Origin: Opacimonas sp002292215
Lineage (GTDB): Bacteria > Pseudomonadota > Gammaproteobacteria > Enterobacterales > Alteromonadaceae
Reading direction: 5' to 3'
NCBI GenBank assembly: GCA_943846745.1
Contig: OX044360.1
Span: 2,356,001 to 2,420,000 of the forward strand
Length of the DNA stretch: 64,000 nt
A model generated the notes under the pieces. It searched no databases, was not told where the DNA came from, and saw only the letters and a program-made list of their open reading frames with translations. The stretch's first letter is position 1. Each line of letters opens with the position of its first letter. Shown here one piece after another: positions 24,949-34,045 of this stretch. The position numbers and the translations under genes are program-made.

Positions 24949-26370
24949 TTAAATTAAAATAGCGCTGGTAATAGTAAACGCGATGATACTAAGCCCGCCA
25001 GCAACCAAGGCATAAGGTAATTGGGTTTTGACATGCGTCAACAAGTCACACCCTGCAGCAATCGAAGAGACTGCGGTGGTGTCTGAAATTGGAGAACAGT
25101 GATCACCAAAAATTCCACCACTTAAAATAGCGGCAACAACCAAAGAGGGTGGTAAACCTAACGTTTGCACTAATGGGATCCCTATGGGGATTAAAATCGC
25201 AAACGTGCCCCAGGATGTACCTGTCGTAAAAGACATAATACCGCCCGCAATAAACAGCATAGGCACAACCAAAAACAAGGGTAGGTAGTCTCCGACTAAG
25301 CTAGCAACAAAGATACCCGTACCTAAGAGTTTGAGACTAGCACCAAGTGTTATCGATAACAATACAATGGTCACTAGAGGGAGGATTTCACCCATTCCCT
25401 TAAAGGCGATGGTAATCGTTTGATGATGAGTAAAGTGGCGGTAAAACACCAGCAAAAAATAAGCCACACTACAGGCTAAAAACGTCGCATATAATACCGA
25501 TTTACTGCCGCTGCCTTGAGTTAAATCACCATTACCAGTGAACCACATAAAACCTAACATTGACAATACCATGGTCGCTAAAGGCAATAACATATATCGG
25601 GCTTTACTCGGTTTGTCGGACAAATTAGGGACGTGTTCGACTTGTGTCTTCGAACTGTCTTGTTGGCCATTGACGGCGTCATATTTTGCTTGAGCTAACT
25701 GTTCTTCGGCTAACATCGGGCCGTGCACTTTATCGGTAATCACCGTATAAGCGACAATCATTAGGGTGAAAATGGCATAGAAATTAAACCACACACTGCC
25801 CCACAAAATATTCACCGATGATTCCGATAATGTGAAGTTATCTAGAAGACCTAAAATAAATGCGCCCCAACCATTAAGTAAAATCAAGATGCAGATTGGT
25901 GCACTGGTACTATCAATTACATAGGCAAGTCGAGCACGGCTCATGGCAAATTTATCATATAAGCCCCGAGCTAAAATACCCGACGTCAATACACTTAGAT
26001 TTGATTCAACGAATACCGCGACTCCGGTAAACATCGTCAAGCCACCGACATGTTGGCGAGTCTTAGCAATCCCTAAATGCATGATACGGCTAACGGTAGC
26101 TGTCACGCCACCTGAGTCCCGGATCAATGCTAAAAGCGCACCGACCAAAATGGAAAATAATAAAATACGCGTATTGCCCCCACTTCCTGCAACGTCAACA
26201 ACGCGCTCAAGCGTGGTAATAGGACTTAACCATAATGAGGACTGTGGATCGGTCAATAACAATAACACTTCAGAAGAAAATAGTGCAATAAACAAAGCCG
26301 CGATGACTTCTTTTTTCCAAAAAACGATAACAATAGCCAAAATAGGCGGGATGATTGATAACCAATCCAT
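24949..26370 (-). CDS. NhaC-family Na+/H+ antiporter-like transporter
   Basis: A 473-residue membrane protein with about eleven hydrophobic segments. Family marks are GVAVFVESNLSVLTSG, SFTTGTSWGTFAILIPIGIP and SGGIFGDHCSPISDTTAVS, the last a hallmark of the NhaC group. Members exchange sodium for protons or for organic acids, so the cargo is not certain. It sits 76 bp after the amidase-hydrolase fusion gene and 35 bp before ggt, all on the minus strand, suggesting at least ggt is co-transcribed with it. Confidence 0.87.
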   Translation of the reverse strand: MDWLSIIPPILAIVIVFWKKEVIAALFIALFSSEVLLLLTDPQSSLWLSPITTLERVVDVAGSGGNTRILLFSILVGALLALIRDSGGVTATVSRIMHLGIAKTRQHVGGLTMFTGVAVFVESNLSVLTSGILARGLYDKFAMSRARLAYVIDSTSAPICILILLNGWGAFILGLLDNFTLSESSVNILWGSVWFNFYAIFTLMIVAYTVITDKVHGPMLAEEQLAQAKYDAVNGQQDSSKTQVEHVPNLSDKPSKARYMLLPLATMVLSMLGFMWFTGNGDLTQGSGSKSVLYATFLACSVAYFLLVFYRHFTHHQTITIAFKGMGEILPLVTIVLLSITLGASLKLLGTGIFVASLVGDYLPLFLVVPMLFIAGGIMSFTTGTSWGTFAILIPIGIPLVQTLGLPPSLVVAAILSGGIFGDHCSPISDTTAVSSIAAGCDLLTHVKTQLPYALVAGGLSIIAFTITSAILI

Positions 26371-26446
26371 AATGAACCCAATGTGTTAATAGTGCTAAGG
26401 CAAATGCCGTGATATGGGACATTGTGCCTAGTGATAGAGTCAGTGT

Positions 26447-28966
26447 CTAGCGATGCAGAATACTTTCATAAATTAAACTAATAATACTGCCATATTTTCC
26501 CGTTTCAAATGTTTTTGCTGCAAAATCAAACGCTTCATCGTCACCGACTATCGGCGAGTGGCGCATATTAGTCAGTAAAATTATCGCTAAATCATGTTCA
26601 GGATCGATAACTGTCGTAGTGCCTGTCCAGCCAGTATGTCCAAAGGCACGCGCTGATGCATAAGGACCAAAGTGCCAGTTGTTTGCACCCCGACCGGCAC
26701 GTCGCCAACCCAAGGCAAAATGTGAATTGAGTTTGGTAGGTTGAATAAATGTTTCTAAGGTCAGTTCACTAAATAATCGATGTTGACCATAACCACCCCC
26801 ATTAATCAGTAATTGCGCTAATACTGCAAGATCCTCTGCACTACTAAACAATCCAGCATGCCCAGAGACGCCATCCATACTATAAAATGCGTTTTCATCG
26901 TGCACTTCACCGCGTATGATCTTCGTTCTAATGTTCGGAAAATCAATCCTACCACCACGTGTGTTACCTTGAATTTCGGTCGCTGCAAACTGCTTCTGTA
27001 CAAAGCCTTTTTGTAACGGATTAAATAGTGTATGAGTCAGACCTAGAGGTGCGTAAAGGGTACTTTCTACGAATTCATCTAATGGTTGTCCCGTTACTCG
27101 TTCAATCAATAGTCCTAAGATCATAAAATTGATATCAGAATATTGATGTTGACGTTGTAACGGTAAGCTAAACGGAATAGCTGTTGTCAGTAGTTCACTT
27201 GTACGCATTTTGTCTTGGCTAAAGTAAGCTTGACCTAACGGGTTATCCGGTTGATAAAATTGTATTTGCGAGGCAAAACCGGACTGATGTGATAACAAAT
27301 CGCGGATGGTGCGAAATTCTCGACCACTGCCAATAAATTCAGGTAAATAGAAGTTAACGGGTAAATTAATATCTACTTGCCCTTTATCATGTAAGTGCAT
27401 CAAGGCTAAGGTAGTGGCGAAGGTTTTGGTATTGGATGCTAAATCAAATAATGTATCCGTATGCATAGACTCTGTTTTGCTATCACTCACCTCTCCATCA
27501 TTACTGACATAGCGCTGCGCATACCCATACGCAGAATGTTTTATGATTTTGCCTTCGTGCAACACCAATAATACCGCACCAGGAAATCCTTGTTCGATCT
27601 CCTCGTTGATTAACGCATCGACAGCATTAAATTGATAATTTTGGGAGCGAGAGGCAACGATTTTCGGGTAATCAATCCCGATTAATACTTGCGCCCCTTC
27701 CGGCTGTATATCTGATACATGTAACGTATTTAAACCATTGGTGGTGCGTCTACGTAAATCATATTGATACACATATTCGGGTTTAAATGGCTGAGCGATA
27801 TTTAAGGTTTGGCCGTTGATCTGTATGCGCGCATGGGTGGCATCCTGTGTGGTAATGCGAATATTACCTTGAGATTTTAAGCCATAGAATTGTTCACGAT
27901 CATTGACCCATTTTCGTTTTGAACGTTGTTTATGGGGAAAGATCATCGCAACTTGCTGTTGTGCCTGCCATTGTGTTTGAATCAGTTGGAGTGTATCGCT
28001 GTCTTGTTCTTGGTCTGACAATTGCACAGATTCGGTCTGAGAAGCGAGTGTTGATTTAATTGGCAGGTTTGTTTGATATTGTGCGAATAAGGCTTCAGCT
28101 TGCTCTGGAAAATATCGATTTAATAAGGCCATCATGGTAGCCGCAGTCAGTGCATCGGGCTGTGCGGTGACATGTTGTGGTAAAAAATGCATTTGAAATG
28201 CACTGATAACATTACTGGTATAACTATCGAGCTGTCCTGTTAAGCGGACTTGATAACCATATTTATCTAGGGCTTGCTGTAGCCAAAACACATCTGGCTG
28301 ATGCTGCGTGAAGGTGGTTAAATAAGCTTGCTGCACTGCTGGATCAAACCACGCCCCAATCCCTGCATCATATAATTGTTGCCATGGAAACCGCGGGCCT
28401 GGGTCGCTTTTACGTTGTGGGGCAATATCAGCATGTCCAATAATAGCTGTTGGATGAATATCAGGATGGCGTGTCAAAATATCTTGTAGTAATGCAATTA
28501 CCAATGTGACTTGTTGTGGGTCAAAACGAGGATAATCACATTCACGGTTTGCCCCATAGCGATTATTGATGGTGTCATCGGCATGATATTGACATTGCGG
28601 CACGTTGACGATTTCAATGCCTATTGAGGAGTCATTGAGGCCCTCGCGTCCTTGCCAATAACTTTTGCCAGCATGCCATGCTCGGTCAGATTCGTCGACA
28701 AGTTGCAGTACGGATAATTTATTGGATTGGTAAGACGGATCATTGGGTTCAGGTACGAGATAATGGGAACTTAACCCTCCTTCATCGACTAATGCCGTGA
28801 CTGATTCTGCAAAATCAATGGCAGTATAATGAATAACGATTGATTTGACTCGCTTGCCATAATTGGCAGATGGGAGTTGTTTGTACTGACTAACACAACC
28901 CGAGATAAGCAGTGTGCTCAGAGCAACTACAACACTAACGACATGTGAAATAGACTGTTGTGTCAT
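26447..28966 (-). CDS. Lipoprotein: AmiD-type amidase fused to YfeW/AmiE-type serine hydrolase
   Basis: An 839-residue, three-part lipoprotein. The signal ends LLISGC. Residues about 40-200 form an Amidase_2 domain that would cut the MurNAc-L-Ala bond: SIVIHYTA, SSIGIEIVN and GHADIAPQRKSDPGP hold the zinc His residues and substrate loop, as in AmiD. Residues about 225-290 look like a PG_binding_1 repeat. Residues about 450-835 are a beta-lactamase-fold serine hydrolase with DLASNTKTF (SxxK, Ser near 510), YSDINFMILG and FGHTGWTGT; it closely follows E. coli YfeW/PBP4B, including PLGLTHTLFNPLQKGF. B. subtilis AmiE in the same fold is a MurNAc-L-Ala amidase. Fusing two such enzymes is unusual. 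It lies after the TonB receptor and its terminator. Confidence 0.88.
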   Translation of the reverse strand: MTQQSISHVVSVVVALSTLLISGCVSQYKQLPSANYGKRVKSIVIHYTAIDFAESVTALVDEGGLSSHYLVPEPNDPSYQSNKLSVLQLVDESDRAWHAGKSYWQGREGLNDSSIGIEIVNVPQCQYHADDTINNRYGANRECDYPRFDPQQVTLVIALLQDILTRHPDIHPTAIIGHADIAPQRKSDPGPRFPWQQLYDAGIGAWFDPAVQQAYLTTFTQHQPDVFWLQQALDKYGYQVRLTGQLDSYTSNVISAFQMHFLPQHVTAQPDALTAATMMALLNRYFPEQAEALFAQYQTNLPIKSTLASQTESVQLSDQEQDSDTLQLIQTQWQAQQQVAMIFPHKQRSKRKWVNDREQFYGLKSQGNIRITTQDATHARIQINGQTLNIAQPFKPEYVYQYDLRRRTTNGLNTLHVSDIQPEGAQVLIGIDYPKIVASRSQNYQFNAVDALINEEIEQGFPGAVLLVLHEGKIIKHSAYGYAQRYVSNDGEVSDSKTESMHTDTLFDLASNTKTFATTLALMHLHDKGQVDINLPVNFYLPEFIGSGREFRTIRDLLSHQSGFASQIQFYQPDNPLGQAYFSQDKMRTSELLTTAIPFSLPLQRQHQYSDINFMILGLLIERVTGQPLDEFVESTLYAPLGLTHTLFNPLQKGFVQKQFAATEIQGNTRGGRIDFPNIRTKIIRGEVHDENAFYSMDGVSGHAGLFSSAEDLAVLAQLLINGGGYGQHRLFSELTLETFIQPTKLNSHFALGWRRAGRGANNWHFGPYASARAFGHTGWTGTTTVIDPEHDLAIILLTNMRHSPIVGDDEAFDFAAKTFETGKYGSIISLIYESILHR

Positions 28967-29001
28967 CTGTAGTTACTCATCCTTTGCTACGATAATATAA
29001 A

Positions 29002-29041
29002 AATAAACAGGTACCTAACGTAAATTAAGTACCTGTTTATT
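29002..29041 (-). terminator. Terminator-like hairpin after the TonB receptor
   Basis: AATAAACAGGTAC and GTACCTGTTTATT are perfect 13-bp arms around a 14-base loop. Read on the minus strand the second arm runs into TTTTTATA. It lies about 25 bp after the receptor stop and 35 bp before the next gene, so it may only partly separate the two. Confidence 0.8.
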
Positions 29042-29066
29042 ACATGCATTGCGTCATAGCTTCAGA

Positions 29067-31955
29067 CTAGAAATTATAGACTGCATTTAACGTGATAGAA
29101 CGCCCCCTTGGATCTGCTACACGTGGATCAAACGCCGCACCTGGCGAGTAATCATTTTGGTGTGCAGTAAAGGGAGGATCACGATCCAACAAGTTTTTAA
29201 TTCCCACAGTTAACACTGCATTCTCTACGCCGGTGTAACGCATGGAATAGTTATAAATCAAATAACTACCCACTTGACCGGTATAGTTACTCGCTAGTGC
29301 GATTGCAGCAGCATCGCCAGCAGCAATTCCTGGTGGTGCTTCATCATCATAACCGTTACGGAAAATCTGCGTTAGGTTATGGCTGAAATCGCCATAGTCA
29401 TAACTTAAGTTCAACGTATGTTTCCAACGTAATGGAATGTTACCACGCGAGTGAGTACCAACTAGATTAGGACCAAAATCAGAGGTATCTAACAGTTTCT
29501 TCTTATCTTCAAGCAAATAAGAGCCGTTAAACGTTAATGCCCAATCACCTGGACCATATTCGCCATCAGCAATGAAACCTAACTCAATACCACTGGTATT
29601 GCGCTCACCAGCATTGATATAACGTAAATCAATCGATTGGATCTCACCACTTGCATCACGCAAGAAATTCCCTTCAAACGTATCATAATTAGCAAGTAAA
29701 TCACTAAACCCAGGGATTTGGATCGTCCCATCAATAACAATATCCCAATAATCAATGTTCATACTGAAGTTATCTGTCATCTGATAGACAACGCCTAATG
29801 AATTTTGTGTCGATTCTTCTGGACCAAGATTAACATCACCACCAAATAAACGTGTCGGTTGTATTGGCGTTGCACAGGCTGCTACTGCAGGATCAATCAC
29901 TCCATTCGGACAATCACGAGGATCAGCTAAATCTTGTCCTGTATAAGGTTCTTCTGTAGTGCCATTAAATAATTGGTTGAAGCTAGGAACACGGAAGCCG
30001 GTACTGGTTGCGCCACGTATTAATAACCCATCGATTGGACGATACGTAAAGCCTAGTTTAGGATTCGTCGTGCCACCAAAACCAGAATAATGGTCATATC
30101 GGACTGCAGCGTTGACTTCTAATTCTTTGCTAACCGGTAAAATCGTTTCAACAAATATCGCTGAAATATCACGATCCGCACCTGCAAGTGCATTGCCGTT
30201 ATCAAATGGGGCGCCGTAGATTGCCAGACGCTCATCAGCAGAGCGTGCATCCCCATTAAATCCATATTCCTCTTTGCGAATATCAACGCCACCGGCGACA
30301 AGGATAGTGCCATCATCCATACCAAAGACAATACCCGTATCACCAGAGATTGACGCGTCAAATTGCGTTAATGTGGTTTTACCGCCGAATAGTCTTACGC
30401 CTCTGGCTGACCCTTCCTCTAGCGCTGCTAAACCTTCAGCAGTTTGGCTTTGACCTGGGAGTAAGAATGGACTAATTAATCCAGTACCTACTACATATTT
30501 CAAGTATTCAGTATAGTGATAGCCCGAACCTAGCTCAGACGCCGATTCATTGTTAGAGCGAGACAAGCCGACTTTGTAATCCCAATCACCGTAGACACCG
30601 TCTAAGCCTAGTTGAATTTTATAAGAGCTAGTAGTGGTTTCGATTTCACGAGGACCACACTCCATACAACGCCAACGATAAGCGATAGGGGCGCCAATAT
30701 TAAGTTGGTCTGCGCCATAGTAATCAGATAATGCATCCACAATATATTGATATGATGCCCCAGTAGATGGATACCAGCCACCGCCCGTTGACCAGTCGCC
30801 ATTGCCGACAGCCCAAGGAGTTATTTGATTCGGTTCAAAGACTTTATTGGACACAACTTCAGAGCCAACAAATTCGATGAAACCTTCTAAATTATCCGTC
30901 AGTTTCATGGTGCCACGTGTCACGACATCAAAACTTTCAACGGGCTGTTGTAGAACCGAAGCTCTAGGGTAATCCCAAGCACAACTGACATCAGTGTTAC
31001 GATCACGGTTCCATAATGCCGCGCCATCATCACCCATTAAGTCAAATGAATCGCATCCTGGTTGACCCGGTAAAGCAAGAACGTTCATGACATCGTTTTC
31101 TAACCCTGTATTGGGGTTAATTAAGCCACTACCGACTAAATTATAATGTGAACTTCTTGGATTGTTTGGATCACTAAAGCGGTCATTGATCGAAGCAAAA
31201 GGTGTACCGCGGGTATCCGCAGATAAACCTAATGAAGGTTGGAACGTATCAGTAAAGTCACGGTCTATACCGCGTAAAATTTCCGCTTTTTTGAATGACA
31301 CCGACGCCATGACATTAAAGCCATCAGATTCAATATCACCCATACCTGTTAAAAAGTTGAATCGGTAAATATTACCGCTGCCTTCGGTCGTATGATCGGC
31401 AAATAAACCGACTTGATTACCTTGGAAATCTTTGCGTAGGATAAAGTTGATTACCCCACCAATAGCATCTGTACCGTAGACGGCTGAAGCACCATCTCGA
31501 AGTATTTCAACGCGCTCGATAGCGGCAAAAGGAATTGAATTTAAATCCACCGAACGGCCTTTTAAACCGTGTGATGCGATGCGGCGTCCATTTAATAAAA
31601 CTAACGTTGAACCTGCACCTTGTTGACGTAAATTGGCACTGGATGAACCATTATTACCGCGTTCTTCACCGCCGACAATTCCGGCGTTACTGGCGAGGTT
31701 ATCATTAGAGTTTGAGGCGATGTTCAGCTGAAGCATCAGTTGTTCTGCAGAGGTGATACCTGCAGCGTCAATGTCAGCTTTAGAGATAACGGTTAAGGGG
31801 AGGTCACCTTCGTAATTGGTTCGTTTGATGCTTGAACCGGTGACAGATATACGTTCTACTGTATCTTGTTTGATCGTGTCTTGCGCATCCTGAGCTAAAA
31901 CCGTACCACTGATCCCAGACATGGCTAACACGAGAGCTATTTTATTAAGCTTCAC
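29067..31955 (-). CDS. TonB-dependent outer-membrane receptor
   Basis: A 962-residue outer-membrane importer driven by TonB. The signal peptide ends at VLAQ; then come a TonB-box-like ERISVTGS and a plug with LPLTVISKADIDAAG, GAGSTLVLLNGRRIASHG and VEILRDGASAVYGTDAIGGVIN. The rest is barrel, with RGATSTGFRVPSFNQLF and a C-terminal aromatic end NAVYNF. The start is GTG, preceded by GGAGAAGG at a 4-bp distance. It is divergent from the secreted NagZ across 143 bp containing a perfect palindrome, and next to the amidase fusion. This context suggests it imports peptidoglycan fragments or amino sugars; the ligand is inferred only. Confidence 0.92.
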   Translation of the reverse strand: MKLNKIALVLAMSGISGTVLAQDAQDTIKQDTVERISVTGSSIKRTNYEGDLPLTVISKADIDAAGITSAEQLMLQLNIASNSNDNLASNAGIVGGEERGNNGSSSANLRQQGAGSTLVLLNGRRIASHGLKGRSVDLNSIPFAAIERVEILRDGASAVYGTDAIGGVINFILRKDFQGNQVGLFADHTTEGSGNIYRFNFLTGMGDIESDGFNVMASVSFKKAEILRGIDRDFTDTFQPSLGLSADTRGTPFASINDRFSDPNNPRSSHYNLVGSGLINPNTGLENDVMNVLALPGQPGCDSFDLMGDDGAALWNRDRNTDVSCAWDYPRASVLQQPVESFDVVTRGTMKLTDNLEGFIEFVGSEVVSNKVFEPNQITPWAVGNGDWSTGGGWYPSTGASYQYIVDALSDYYGADQLNIGAPIAYRWRCMECGPREIETTTSSYKIQLGLDGVYGDWDYKVGLSRSNNESASELGSGYHYTEYLKYVVGTGLISPFLLPGQSQTAEGLAALEEGSARGVRLFGGKTTLTQFDASISGDTGIVFGMDDGTILVAGGVDIRKEEYGFNGDARSADERLAIYGAPFDNGNALAGADRDISAIFVETILPVSKELEVNAAVRYDHYSGFGGTTNPKLGFTYRPIDGLLIRGATSTGFRVPSFNQLFNGTTEEPYTGQDLADPRDCPNGVIDPAVAACATPIQPTRLFGGDVNLGPEESTQNSLGVVYQMTDNFSMNIDYWDIVIDGTIQIPGFSDLLANYDTFEGNFLRDASGEIQSIDLRYINAGERNTSGIELGFIADGEYGPGDWALTFNGSYLLEDKKKLLDTSDFGPNLVGTHSRGNIPLRWKHTLNLSYDYGDFSHNLTQIFRNGYDDEAPPGIAAGDAAAIALASNYTGQVGSYLIYNYSMRYTGVENAVLTVGIKNLLDRDPPFTAHQNDYSPGAAFDPRVADPRGRSITLNAVYNF

Positions 31956-32015
31956 TGTGCCTTCTCCATTTTGTAATATGTGTTTTGTAATTTAATGTGC
32001 CCTGTAACATTCATA

Positions 32016-32036
32016 AATGTATAAAATTTATACATT
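32016..32036. promoter_or_regulatory. Palindrome in the divergent receptor/nagZ promoter region
   Basis: AATGTATAAA-A-TTTATACATT, a perfect inverted repeat with 10-bp arms and a single central base. It lies 61 bp upstream of the receptor start and 62 bp upstream of nagZ, almost exactly midway. This suits an operator controlling both genes. No regulator gene is adjacent. Confidence 0.5.
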
Positions 32037-32098
32037 AGTATATAAATTAGCATAATGTTAGTAATGAGACTATAAGTTTTTTATGAGATTAAAAATAT

Positions 32099-34045
32099 AT
32101 GATTAATCAGATGGTTAATAGGTTTGATAAGTTATTTACGCAGCCGCTAAGCATCGTTGTGTTGATATGTTTAAGTATTATTATTGTTGAATTAAGTGGC
32201 AAGGTTTATGCAAACACTCCTGATACCCACATTGACAAAACCAAGATGCTTGGGCAAAAACTCATGCTCGATTTACGTTATTTTTGTCCAGATGACACCC
32301 CAAGTAAGCAATGTAAGCAACCTGTCACAGAACTACCCTCAGAGTTAAGTCGGTTATTATCGCGACATGCAATTGGCGGCGTTATTTTATTTGCTGAAAA
32401 TTTAGTAACAACAACACAGATCAAAAAACTCACTGCGCAAATTCATGCAACAGCCATAGACCATGATTTACCCATGTTTATTGCCGTAGATCAAGAAGGC
32501 GGGCGGGTCGCACGCTTGCCGACTGACTATTCTCCTGCATTTAGTGGCAATATGGCGTTAGGCGCAACCTATGCTAAGCATCAAACTCAACTCGCTAGCC
32601 AGGTTGCTGAAGTGATAGGGCAAGATTTATTAGCGATGGGGATTAATGTTAATTTTGCGCCTACGGTTGACGTGAATGCGAATCCGCAAAACCCAGTCAT
32701 TAATGTCCGTTCATTTGGTGAATCAGTGCCACTGGTGAGTGCATTTGGTAGTGCTTTTACGCAAACATTACAAGCCCAAGGTGTGTTGGCTGCGATAAAG
32801 CATTTTCCGGGACACGGTGATACGCATGTCGATAGTCATACTGGGTTACCGCAAGTGATTCATGATAAAGCAACGATCATGGCACAAGATGTTGCGCCTT
32901 TTGCACATATCATCGCCACAGCCCAGCCTTCGTTTGTAATGACTGCGCATATTCAATTTCCAGCACTTGATGATTCTACCTTGATCACGACAAAGGGTGA
33001 AAAACAAATACGGCCTGCCACCTTATCACGCCCAATATTAACTGATTTGCTACGAGAACAATTAAAATTTGACGGCTTGATAGTGACAGATGCGTTAGAT
33101 ATGGCGGGGATTGCGCAATACTTCACTCCTTTAGATGCTGTACTTGAGACATTTAATGCGGGTGCTGATATAGCATTAATGCCATTTACCATCCGCAATC
33201 ACCAAGATATTCGTGAATTTGCTCGGTTTATGTCAGCGTTGTCTACAACCATTAATCTTGCTGATATTGAAGATTCCTTTGCACGTATTAAAGGAATTAA
33301 ACAGCATTTAACGATCACAGGGTTGGCTACCAATACTGACAAAAATTGGCCAGTTGTTCGTAAGCAACAATTAGCTGCGAACATCGCAAAGGCTAGTGTT
33401 ACACAAGTATTTGGTGCGACAAAGGCGTTGTTTTCTGCAGAAGAGCTCAATGCTGGTACGCAAATGAAAATATTGTTGGTCATGCCTGATGAGTTACGTT
33501 GTGCAGGATTAAATCACGCCATTAAGGCTCAGCAGATAGATATTAATCCGACTCAAATTAAACTTCAAACTGATGGATTGCAATGTCTGAGCACGACGAC
33601 CTTAGCACCAGCAGATCCGCGCATTACTATGCAAGCACTAGAGCAATACGATGTAGTGATTGCCGGCGATATTTCACCGCAAGTCAGCTTAATAGAAATG
33701 GGGGGGATGGATGATTTATCAGCGTTACAAGCCCTCGGCAAGCGGCGCAATTCATTGGCGCTGCAGCAACAATTACTCAAGGATATTTTAGGCAATGTTC
33801 AACCAGACACGCACACCGTATTTGTTGCGCTAAGAACCCCCTATATTATTAACGAGTTTACTGAATTGAGTGATGCTGCCTATGCAATTTATGATTATCG
33901 GGTAGATGAAACCAATTTACACAGTGATAGTTTCAATGCGTTAGCGTTGTATTTATTTAATGATCTGGCAGCGCCAGGGGTGTTACCAGTTACGATCCCG
34001 CTTAGAAACGGTAGTGCGGCGATCCCAGCTGTTAGTCCTCGCTAA
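32099..34045 (+). CDS. nagZ: Secreted two-domain GH3 beta-N-acetylglucosaminidase (NagZ type)
   Basis: Removes non-reducing GlcNAc from muropeptides or chitin fragments. The GH3 domain shows VDQEGGRVARLP, VNFAPTVDVN, KHFPGHGDTHVDSHTG (the flexible His-Asp loop carrying the acid/base pair) and the nucleophile Asp near residue 331 in VTDALDMAGI. At 648 residues it is about twice E. coli cytoplasmic NagZ and similar to the two-domain B. subtilis NagZ; the extra C-terminal domain is alpha/beta. A hydrophobic stretch (VVLICLSIIIVELSG) with a cut site near VYA indicates export. No strong Shine-Dalgarno is seen; the ATG at 32111 is an alternative. Its stop overlaps the convergent M14 gene by 4 bp. 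Confidence 0.9.
   Translation: MINQMVNRFDKLFTQPLSIVVLICLSIIIVELSGKVYANTPDTHIDKTKMLGQKLMLDLRYFCPDDTPSKQCKQPVTELPSELSRLLSRHAIGGVILFAENLVTTTQIKKLTAQIHATAIDHDLPMFIAVDQEGGRVARLPTDYSPAFSGNMALGATYAKHQTQLASQVAEVIGQDLLAMGINVNFAPTVDVNANPQNPVINVRSFGESVPLVSAFGSAFTQTLQAQGVLAAIKHFPGHGDTHVDSHTGLPQVIHDKATIMAQDVAPFAHIIATAQPSFVMTAHIQFPALDDSTLITTKGEKQIRPATLSRPILTDLLREQLKFDGLIVTDALDMAGIAQYFTPLDAVLETFNAGADIALMPFTIRNHQDIREFARFMSALSTTINLADIEDSFARIKGIKQHLTITGLATNTDKNWPVVRKQQLAANIAKASVTQVFGATKALFSAEELNAGTQMKILLVMPDELRCAGLNHAIKAQQIDINPTQIKLQTDGLQCLSTTTLAPADPRITMQALEQYDVVIAGDISPQVSLIEMGGMDDLSALQALGKRRNSLALQQQLLKDILGNVQPDTHTVFVALRTPYIINEFTELSDAAYAIYDYRVDETNLHSDSFNALALYLFNDLAAPGVLPVTIPLRNGSAAIPAVSPR

Noticed and set aside
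26371..26446. CTAAGGCA ... TGCCTAG stem between the fusion gene and the NhaC-type gene
   Set aside because: Short, bulged and without a T-tail; not convincing as a terminator or operator.
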